Positions 55,975 through 64,000 of a DNA stretch of 64,000 bases are shown in pieces (position 1 is the stretch's first letter; every line of letters starts with the position of its first letter). The position numbers and the translations under genes are program-made. This DNA comes from Pegoplata infirma (lineage: Eukaryota > Arthropoda > Insecta > Diptera > Anthomyiidae). A model generated the notes under the pieces. That model saw only the letters and a list, made by a program, of their open reading frames with translations. It was not told where the DNA came from and did not search any database. Location of the stretch: assembly GCA_963921195.1 (NCBI GenBank), contig OY992536.1:92857007-92921006 (forward strand). Reading direction: 5' to 3'.

Positions 55975-56836
55975 CACTCAAAAAAATACGTTAGTAGATT
56001 TACTATTTTTTTTTTTGCTAATGCTAGTTAGCTAACTATTAGCAAATTTTTAGTTGAGATTAGCATGTTAGCAAAAAATTCTTGTAAACTTCATTTAGCA
56101 CATTAGCAATTTTAAACAAACTTTGAACTAATTTCTTTTGCTAAATTTGAAATTGAGTTGACAACATTTTTACAAGATTTTTTGCTAACATTAGCAAAAA
56201 TAAATGGTAATTTTTTTTTATTTTCAGAAAACTTAAAATGGCGCTATCTCGGAAACTAAGCCAGATAGAGCAAAATGGAGGGCATTTTTGGTTCTTAGAA
56301 TCTCCATACTTTCGCGGGTCCTCTTCACATGTGTGGACCCTAATAGGACCTAACATTGGATCCAAAAAAGTTAACATTCCCGAAAATTTTAAAATGCTTA
56401 TATCTCGGTAAATATTGCCGACACGACAAAAAGTCCAAAAGAATTTTTGTAGCTCTCAACACGTAGAACAAGACCGCAAAATAACCAAAAGCTCTCCGAG
56501 TAATATTTTTAAAGTTATCGAGTTTTTTAATTCTCAAGACCCCAGTGATCCCCTAGAATCACGTATCTCAAAAACTAAGCAAGGTAGAGCGAAACGGACA
56601 CAAATTTTGGATCAAAAAATATGACGATTTTTAAGGAACCCAACTAGGTCTAGGCCCATCGGGGTCCTCAAATGTGTATGAACTAAGTTGAAATAAAAAT
56701 TATTTCAGTTAACTATTTTTTAGCAAAACGTTTTTGCTAACTTTACCAAAAAAATTGTGGGTTCAAAATCAGCAAATTTTCTTGTAGGTTTACAAGCTTT
56801 TTTTGCTAACTTTACAGTTTTTTTTTTTTTTGAGTG
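55975..56836. mobile_element. 862-bp CACTCAAAAAAA TIR element, TA duplication
   Basis: The left end CACTCAAAAAAATACGTTAG and right end AACTTTACAGTTTTTTTTTTTTTGAGTG are inverted; TA flanks at 55,973-55,974 and 56,837-56,838. Both subterminal zones (55,990-56,200 and 56,700-56,825) are made of TTAGCAAAAA / TTTTTTGCTAAC words. The centre (56,220-56,690) has two loosely repeated segments with CTATCTCGGAAACTAAGCC / GTATCTCAAAAACTAAGC. No gene. Confidence 0.75.
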
Positions 56837-56838
56837 TA

Positions 56839-57054
56839 CGAGTAATAATATCCTTAAGGTTTTAGTATTTTTTAACAATAACACATTTATAAAATTGTGC
56901 TAAAAACTTCTAATGCTATAGAGGAGAGATATGTTGTGTAATAGATTAAGTAACCGAAAAGGAACGGGAGAGGTATGGTGGCAAGCATGAAGGTCTTTTA
57001 AGAGATTTAACTTAATTATTTTTTTTTTAATTATAACTAAAATTAGAATGTAAT
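56839..57054. other. Naam 3' UTR and downstream flank
   Basis: On the minus strand this follows the Naam stop codon. ATTAAA at 57,031-57,026 is a possible polyadenylation hexamer; no canonical AATAAA is found close by. The distal part is AT-rich. Confidence 0.5.
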
Positions 57055-58388
57055 TCATTCTACTGAACGAAAACCATTACGTTGAGATAAAACAGAATCG
57101 GGATTTTTTAATTCCATGGCTAATTTATAGCCCAATTCGGGACGACGATCACGACCCTCGGCCATAGCTTTGACCTAGACAAAGAAAAAGAAGTAAAAAA
57201 TTTAAAAAGTATGATGAAATTCCGCATATTTCTTTAAACTCACCTCATTTGAGTTAATAATAACACCATGATTGCTTATAACTTTTTCCTTAGTATTTTC
57301 AATATCATGAAAATCTGTGCCGCGACAACAATCATCTATTAGTATGGTGCGATAACCCACCGACAGAGCATCAACAGCTGTCGCTCCCACACAGACATCA
57401 TATGCTAAGCCGCACACATAAATATCGGTGGTAGCCTTCATTTTCAATTGGGCATTGAGGGTTGTATCCGATAGCTTTTTATTATCCCAAAATACGGAAT
57501 AGGAATCAACTTCGGGATTTGTACCCTTATACACTTTAATGCCAGTATCGACTACCTTGAGATCCTTATGCAATTCGGCGCCCCATGAATCTTGTACACA
57601 ATGTCGTGGCCAAAGACGTTGTTTCATGGGAGGTGGACCGGCGAAAATAACCGTATCGAATACTTGTGCTGTATCGGAATCGACCTGTGAGAATTAAAAT
57701 CGGAAAATTATAATAATAATTTTTAAATGAGTTACAAATGGAAAATACTAAATAGACTTTGCTTTCCTCAAAGACCCTCTACAGAAAATAACATGTATTA
57801 TTGGCTTATTTTTAATAAAAATATTGTCATATTAACAAATTATTTAATTGTATTTACAAATTCTGTTATTAAACAAAATTCTTTTAATTTTTTTGTCAGT
57901 ACAAATAGCTTTATTGTTAATATGACGGATTAATTAAAATTGAACCAACAATACATTTTTTTTCTGTGGACTTTTGAAATGTCAGCAGGGCAAATTCAGC
58001 AGAAAGTCAGTGGTGTCCAAAAATATTATTGCTGGTGGGCACTACTTCTGAATTGTCCTGCCGACATTTGCGACACAAATCTAATTGGAAGAAGTATATC
58101 AGCAGTTATATTTATTTTATCTTATATTTTGAGTAGGTTTATTCTAGCTCGAGGTCATTATTTTCTTTACTAATTAAAACTATATCAAAACTATTTCATT
58201 CTTATTTATTTCGTCTGTTATTTCGTATTCGGAATTCCAATTTAAACACTTACCACTGAAGTTTCATCTAACGGTCTCATTTTAACATTATCAATAAATG
58301 ATACATGATCACTGGGATGCCAATCTAATGAATAAAAAACTGCATCAAAATCAACGGTATCCAAAAGATTATTGATGGGTTCCAGTAT
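57055..58388 (-). CDS. Naam: Nicotinamidase, last three coding exons (5' part outside window)
   Basis: Nicotinamidase hydrolyses nicotinamide to nicotinic acid and ammonia in NAD+ salvage. Three exons read on the minus strand: 58388-58254 (45 codons), 57684-57244 (147 codons) and 57174-57055 (39 codons plus TGA). Every boundary has AG/GT splice signals and phase 0. Of the 231 visible residues, the metal-binding LDWHPSDH motif is at about 21-28 and a metal-ligand His lies in WPRHC (about 73). The catalytic Lys falls in KVYKG (about 98) and the nucleophile Cys in YDVCVGATA (about 143), by analogy with yeast PNC1 and bacterial PncA. The first catalytic Asp (usual DxQNDF motif) is missing, so at least one upstream exon lies past the right edge; the fly protein also carries an N-terminal extension. 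No stop or frameshift is seen. A weak ATTAAA lies about 24 bases after the stop. Confidence 0.95.
57175..57243 (-). other. Naam last intron (69 bp)
   Basis: Donor GTGAGTTT follows the GAG codon at 57244 and the acceptor ends TCTAG before GTC at 57174. Reading through the intron reaches a stop after 14 residues, while splicing restores a conserved nicotinamidase C-terminus (GRDRRPELGYKLAMEL). The short length is typical of dipteran introns. Confidence 0.9.
57685..58253 (-). other. Naam intron carrying small inverted-repeat insertions
   Basis: Donor GTAAGTG is at 58253 and the acceptor TCACAG ends at 57685. The 569-bp intron holds two small inverted-repeat segments. One has ends GTCATATTAACAA and TTGTTAATATGAC (about 57826-57924). 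The other pairs AATGTCAGCAGGGCAA with TTGTCCTGCCGACATT (about 57978-58071). The stretch around 58100-58175 (AGGTTTATTCTAGCTCGAGGTCAT) also occurs, diverged, just left of the element at 45352, so part of the intron is repeat-derived. Confidence 0.75.
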
Positions 58389-59576
58389 CTGAAAAAAACA
58401 AAAGGGACAACTTAATAAATTTTAAGCTCAAGCTTTATTCAATCTTTAACAATGTAAAAAAATAAAAAAGTTGCATTTTTTCCAGGACACTTTGGAGGAC
58501 ACCTTCCGCATTGTATGAAAATATTTTCTAATCTAAAACTTTTATTTCGTTTTTATATAAAATCTCAGACTTTTTCTACAGGGCATTGTCACAGTTTAGA
58601 GCACTACACCATAGAGAAACATAGAGGCGAAGGCGTCAAAAATTGAGTTGTCAAAGTACAACTTGTTTAAATGTATTTGTTGACAAAGTACGACTTGTAA
58701 ACATGTATTGTGTGGTGAATTCACATCGACAACGTACGTGTGAGAAATTAGAAAAAGATAGCAATATTGTTTTTTCTTTCACCTTCGCCTCTATGTTTCT
58801 CTATGCACTACACCATTTACAAATGTAATTCGAATAAGATCAATCGTAATTTGACATAGATCAATTAAGTAAATCCAATGTAACTGACGGATCACCGATT
58901 TTTTTAATTTTTAATTATTTGATAGAGCCTAGTATATGATTACAACAATTTTTTTTTGGAAGATATGGGCGTTAAAAAAGCGCTTTTTTGAAAATATTTA
59001 CTTTTTAAAAATTTTTTAACATTTTTGTGCTTGGAAACAGTATGTCGTACAAATACCCTTATAAAAAACAATATTGTTTATAAAATTATAAAGATTTAAA
59101 ATTTATAAACAAAAAAAAATAATTTTTAAATTTCAACAAAAAATTTTTAAAACTATATTTGATTGTCCTTTTTTCCTGGGAAGGGCACCATGGATTTCCA
59201 AAAACAAAATTTTGTTTTAAAGTTTAGAATGTCTTTTTCTCGCAATTAAAATTTCGGAGAAGTGTTTTTTCGTATTGTTGAGCAATAAATTTTCAAAGTT
59301 TGTTGGAGTGCCAAATATTTAATTTTTTCAAAATTTTGACGAAAAAATCAAATAGTTGGCTTTAGACAGTTCTTTAGTATTTTTTTTACTCGAAAACTGT
59401 AAGTTGTACGAAAAAACTATCAGTGACAATATTGTTGATAAAAATGTGGAGATTTCAAATTTAAAAAACAAAATAAAAATTTCCAAAAAAAATTAAAAAA
59501 AAAAATTAAACAATATTGGAATGTCCTTTTTTCCTGTCAAGGGCACCATGGATTTCCAAAACCAAGAAGAACCAAT
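58389..59576 (-). other. Upstream Naam intron, proximal part: dispersed repeats
   Basis: The acceptor (TTTTTTTCAG) ends at 58389. No exon encoding the missing N-terminal catalytic motif was found from here to the window edge. Segment 58881-59212 and segment 59340-59570 are diverged direct copies about 359 bp apart, both ending in AGGGCACCATGGATTTCC. The start of this unit (ACTGACGGATCACCGATTT) recurs at 28640. Apart from these and the small insertion at 58610, the stretch is AT-rich without recognisable content. Confidence 0.6.
58610..58805. mobile_element. 196-bp MITE with 8-bp target duplication (hAT- or P-like)
   Basis: The ends are about 24-bp inverted repeats that begin CATAGAGAAACATAGAGGCG and differ only at the innermost base. 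An exact 8-bp direct repeat, CACTACAC, flanks the element at 58602-58609 and 58806-58813. The interior has no coding capacity. An 8-bp duplication is the signature of hAT and P superfamily transposases; the sequence alone does not separate them. Intact ends and duplication suggest a recent insertion into the Naam upstream intron. Confidence 0.85.
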
Positions 59577-62500
59577 AGTCTCAGATTCTGAGACATTTTT
59601 CTTACAGAAAAAGTCTCAGATTTTGAGATATTTGTCCAATAGAAAAGTCTCAGATTCTGTGATATTTGTCCAATAGAAAAAGTCTCAGATTCTGAGATAT
59701 TTTTCTTATAGAAAAAGTCTCAGATTTTGAGACATTTTTCTTATAGAAAAAGTTGCAGATTCGGAGACATTATTCTTATAGAAAGTCTCAGATTCTGAGA
59801 CATTTTTCTTATAGAGAAAAAGTCTCAGATTCTGAGATATTTTTCTAAGAGAAAAAGTCTCAGATTCTGAGACATTTTTTTTTGTAGAAAAAATCTCACA
59901 ATCTGAGACATTTTTCTTATAGAAATAGTCACAGATTCTGAGCCACTTTTCTTATATAAGAAAAATTTATCAGATTCTGAGACATTTTTTTATAGAAATT
60001 CTATTAGATTCTGATACATTTTTCATATAGAAAAAGTCTCATATTCTGAGACAATTTTCTTATAGAAAAATCTCAGATTATAAGAAATTTTTCTTATAGC
60101 AAACGTTTCAGATTCTGAGACATTTTTCTTATAAAAAAAGTCTCAGATTCTGAGACATTTTTCTTATAGAAAAAGTCTCAGATTCTGAGACATTTTTCTT
60201 ATAGAAAAAGTCTCAGATTCTGAGACATTTTTCTTATAGAAAAAGTCTCAGATTCTGAGACATTTTTCTTATAGAAAAAGTCTCAGATTCTGAGACATTT
60301 TTCTTATAGAAAAAGTCTCAGATTCTGAGACATTTTTCTTATAGAAAAAGTCTCAGATTCTGAGACATTTTTCTTATAGAAAAAGTCTCAGATTCTGAGA
60401 CATTTTTCTTATAGAAAAAGTCTCAGATTCTGAGACATTTTTTTTATAGAAAAGTCTCAGTTCTTATAGAAAAAGTCTCAGATTCTGAAACATTTTTCTT
60501 ATAGAAAAAGTCTCAGATTCTGAAACATTTTTCTTATAGAAAAAGTCTCAGATTCTGAAACATTTTTCTTATAGAAAAAGTCTCAGATTCTGAGACATTT
60601 TTCTTATAGAAAAAGTCTCAGATTCTGAAACAATTTTCTTATAGAAAAAGTCTCAGATTCTGAGATATTTTTCTTATAGAAAAAGTCTCAGATTCTGAGA
60701 CATTTTTCTTATAGAAAAAGTCTCAGATTCTGAGACATTTTTCTTATAGAAAAAGTCTCAGATTCTGAGACATTTTTCTTATAGAAAAAGTCTCAGATTC
60801 TGAGACATTTTTCTTATAGAAAAAGTCTCAGATTCTGAGACATTTTTCTTATAGAAAAAGTCTCAGATTCTGAGACATTTTTCTTATAGAAAAAGTCTCA
60901 GATTCTGAGACATTTTTCTTATAGAAAAAGTCTCAGATTCTGAGACATTTTTCTTATAGAAAAAGTCTCAGATTCTGAGACATTTTTCTTATAGAAAAAG
61001 TCTCAGATTCTGAGACATTTTTCTTATAAAAAAAGTCTCAGATTCTGAGACATTTTTCTTATAGAAAAAAGTCTCAGATTCTGAGACATTTTTCTTATAG
61101 AAAAAGTCTCAGATTCTGAGACATTTTTCTTATAGAAAAAGTCTCAGATTCTGAGACATTTTTCTTATAGAAAAAGTCTCAGATTCTGAGACATTTTTCT
61201 TATAGAAAAAGTCTCAGATTCTGAGACATTTTTCTTATAGAAAAAGTCTCAGATTCTGAGACATTTTTCTTATAGAAAAAGTCTCAGATTCTGAGACATT
61301 TTTCTTATAGAAAAAGTCTCAGATTCTGAGACATTTTTCTTATAGAAAAAGTCTCAGATTCTGAGACATTTTTCTTATAGAAAAAGTCTCAGATTCTGAG
61401 ACATTTTTCTTATAGAAAAAGTCTCAGATTCTGAGACATTTTTCTTATAGAAAAAGTCTCAGATTCTGAGACATTTTTCTTATAGAAAAAGTCTCAGATT
61501 CTGAGACATTTTTCTTATAGAAAAATTCTCAGATTCTGAGACATTTTTCTTATAGAAAAATTCTCAGATTCTGAGACATTTTTCTTATAGAAAAAGTCTC
61601 AGATTCTGAGACATTTTTCTTATAGAAAAAGTCTCAGATTCTGAGACATTTTTCTTATAGAAAAAGTCTCAGATTCTGAGACATTTTTCTTATAGAAAAA
61701 GTCTCAGATTCTGAGACATTTTTCTTATAGAAAAAGTCTCAGATTCTGAGACATTTTTCTTATAGAAAAAGTCTCAGATTCTGAGACATTTTTCTTATAG
61801 AAAAAGTCTCAGATTCTGAGACATTTTTCTTAAAGAAAAAGTCTCATATTCTGAGACATTTTTCTTAAAGAAAAAGTCTCATATTCTGAGACATTTTTCT
61901 TAAAGAAAAAGTCTCATATTCTGAGACATTTTTCTTAAAGAAAAAGTCTCATATTCTGAGACATTTTTCTTAAAGAAAAAGTCTCATATTCTGAGACATT
62001 TCAGATTCTAAAACATTATTCTTATAGAAAAAGTCTCAGATTCTGAGGCATTTTTCTTATAGAAAAAGTCTCAGATTTTGAGACATTTTTCTTATAGAAA
62101 AAGTCTCAGATTCTGAGACATTTTTCTTATAGAAAAAGTCTCAGATTCTGAGACATTTTTCTTATAGAAAATGTCTCAGATTCTGAGACATTTTTCTTAT
62201 AGAAAAAGTCTCAGATTCTGAGACATTTTTCTTATAGAAAAAGTCTCAGATTCTGAGACATTTTTCTTATAGAAAAAGTCTCAGATTCTGAGACATTTTT
62301 CTTATAGAAAAAGTCTCAGATTCTGAAACATTTTTCTTATAGAAAAAGTCTCAGATTCTGAGACATTTTTCTTATAGAAAAAGTCTCAGATTCTGAAACA
62401 TTTTTCTTATAGAAAAAGTCTCAGATTCTGAGACATTTTTCTTATAGAAAAAGTCTTAGATTCTGAGACATTTTTCTTATAGAAAGTCTCAGATTCTGAG

Positions 62501-63190
62501 ACATTTTTTTTATAGAAAAAGTCTCAGATTCTGAGACATTTTTCTTATAGAAAAAATCTCAGATTCTGAGACATTTTTCTTATAGAAAAAGTCTCAGATT
62601 CTGAGACATTTTTCTTATAGAAAAAGTCTCAGATTCTGAGACATTTTTCTTATAGAAAAAGTCTCAGATTCTGAGACATTTTTCTTATAGAAAAAGTCTC
62701 AGATTCTGAGACATTTTTCTTATAGAAAAAGTCTCAGATTCTGAGACATTTTTCTTATAGAAAAAGTCTCAGATTCTGAGACATTTTTCTTATAGAAAAA
62801 GTCTCAGATTCTGAGACATTTTTCTTATAGAAAAAGTCTCAGATTCTGAGACATTTTTCTTATAGAAAAAGTCTCAGATTCTGAGACATTTTTCTTATAG
62901 AAAAAGTCTCAGATTCTGAGACATTTTTCTTATAGAAAAAGTCTCAGATTCTGAGACATTTTTCTTATAGAAAAAGTCTCAGATTCTGAGACATTTTTCT
63001 TATAGAAAAAGTCTCAGATTCTGAGACATTTTTCTTATAGAAGAAGTCTCAGCTTTTGAGACATTTTTCTTATAGAAAAAGTCTCAGATTCTGAAATATT
63101 TTTCTTATAGAAAAAGAAATTTTTCTTATAGAAAAACACTCAGGCTCTGAGACATTTTTCTTATAAAAAAGTCTAAGATTTTGTGACATT
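59577..63190 (+). repeat. Palindromic 35-bp minisatellite, main array (about 103 copies)
   Basis: The monomer is 35 bp with core GTCTCAGATTCTGAGAC (two 7-base arms around ATT), flanked by A5 on one side and T5 on the other, then CTTATAG. Most of each monomer can therefore fold into a hairpin. Copies from about 60,120 to 61,830 and 62,080 to 63,030 are nearly identical, while copies at both edges are diverged, as expected from homogenisation inside an array. Local variants occur in blocks, for example CTTAAAG with CATATTCTG at 61,830-62,000. The array lies in the inferred upstream intron of Naam. Confidence 0.97.
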
Positions 63191-63965
63191 TTCTATATGA
63201 AAAATAGCTCAGAATCTGAGACTTTAACTTTATAAAAAAGTTTCAGAATCTGATGTCTCAGAATCTCAGACTTTTTCTATAAAAAAATTTCTTAAAATCT
63301 GAGACTTTTTCTTTAGGAAAATGTTTCAGAATCTGAAACTTTTTCTATAGGAAATTTGTTTAAGAATCTAAAACTTTTCTATAAGAAAAAATGTCTCAGA
63401 ATCTTAGACATTTTCTATAAGAAAATTTTTTTAGAATCTGAGATTTTTTCTATAAGAAAAATGTCTCAGAATCTGAAACTTTTTCTATAGGAAAACTGCT
63501 TAAGAATCTAAAACTTTTTCTTTAAGAAAAAATGTCTCAGAATCTGAGACATTTTTTATAATAAAATTTTCTCAGAATCTGAGACTTTTTTTATAAGAAA
63601 AATGTCTCAGAATATAAGATTTTTCCATAAGAAAAATGCTTCAGAATCTGAGACTATTTCTATATGAAAAATGTCTCAGAATCTGAAATTTTTTTTTATA
63701 AGAAAAATTTCTTAGAATCTTAAACGTTTTCTATAAGAAAAATGTCTTAGAATCTGAGAACTTTTCTATAAGAAAAATATCTCAGAATCTGAAATTTTTT
63801 CAATAAGAAAAATTTCTCAGAATTTGAGACTTTTTCTTTAAGAAAAATATCTCAGAATCTGAAACTTTTTCAATAAGAAAAATTTCTCAGAATCTGAGAA
63901 CTTTTCTATAAGAAAAATTTCTCAGAATCTGAGAATTTACTCTAAAAAAAATTTCTCAGACTTTA
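63191..63965 (-). repeat. Same minisatellite in inverted orientation
   Basis: From about 63,191 the monomer reads as its reverse complement (AATGTCTCAGAATCTGAGAC followed by TTTTTCTATAAG), for about 22 diverged copies. The switch is obvious from CTTATAG becoming CTATAAG. The end of the array at about 63,965 borders non-repeat AT-rich sequence, and the repeat no longer reads clearly to the window edge. Confidence 0.92.
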
Positions 63966-64000
63966 AAATTTAAAGTTGTAGTCTTAATTCTATTATTTCT

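Noticed and set aside
57202..57243. Unspliced C-terminus of Naam (VSLKKYAEFHHTF)
   Set aside because: The 69-bp intron has good splice signals and the next exon encodes a conserved C-terminus, so the read-through tail is not the main product.
58643..58828. 61-codon open frame in the Naam upstream intron as a missing N-terminal exon
   Set aside because: It lies within the 196-bp MITE and lacks the DxQNDF motif expected of the nicotinamidase N-terminus.
59577..63190. Regular repeat array resembling a CRISPR array
   Set aside because: There are no unique spacers: the whole 35-bp unit repeats, the host is an animal, and no cas genes are present. It is a minisatellite.

Overview
The window is AT-rich animal DNA packed with transposable elements. 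It looks like a higher fly (Diptera, most likely a calyptrate such as a blow fly or house-fly relative). Three signs support this: an insect-type nicotinamidase gene with short phase-0 introns, intact Jockey-type and broken RTE-type non-LTR retrotransposons, and a dispersed repeat of a kind I associate with calyptrate genomes. The species call is inference. Only one host gene is visible. There is no sign of bacterial or viral organisation.

Layout. 1-2.4 kb: an inverted-repeat element and a degenerate copy of a palindromic ~35-bp minisatellite, split by a short TIR element with a TTA target duplication. 3.6-6.7 kb: a dispersed repeat, then a TAA-flanked TIR element that was split by a decayed RTE-like retrotransposon. 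6.8-9.85 kb: GTGAG-rich repeat and nested 'CACT(C)AAAA' and 'CCCAG' TIR elements. 11.3-13.9 kb: further dispersed repeats. 14.04-16.66 kb: a hAT-like element with an 8-bp duplication that hosts at least four other TIR or foldback elements. 17-23 kb: diverged TIR elements, an RNase H relic and a large repeat with an internal palindrome. 23.2-25.9 kb: a 2.2-kb foldback and a 430-bp TIR element. 26-30 kb: relics, SINE-like sequence and unassigned AT-rich DNA. 30.4-33.1 kb: one CCCAG element holding a second CCCAG element and a deleted mariner-like element. 33.5-37.1 kb: a foldback holding three identical 509-bp tandem copies and a perfect 385-bp palindrome. 37.2-39.5 kb: repeated GAGCACAAGGGG modules. 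41.6-42.8 kb: another foldback. 45-47 kb: CCCAG element and relics. 47.9-53.2 kb: two copies of the calyptrate-type repeat, one split by a Jockey-like retrotransposon with an intact ORF2. 53.7-55.2 kb: a Helitron-like element made of ~140-bp units. 57.06-58.39 kb, minus strand: the last three exons of nicotinamidase (Naam). 58.6 kb: a 196-bp element with a perfect 8-bp duplication inside the Naam intron. 59.58-63.96 kb: about 125 copies of the palindromic 35-bp minisatellite with one orientation switch.

How it fits together. Naam supplies the NAD+ salvage step that turns nicotinamide into nicotinic acid. Its 5' exons lie beyond the right edge, so the minisatellite should sit in an upstream intron of at least 5.6 kb. 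Everything else is mobile or satellite DNA. Direct target duplications and clean nesting give a relative order of insertions: RTE after the TAA element, Jockey after the calyptrate-type repeat, mariner-like after the CCCAG element. All coordinates of repeat ends were read by eye and may be off by a few bases.
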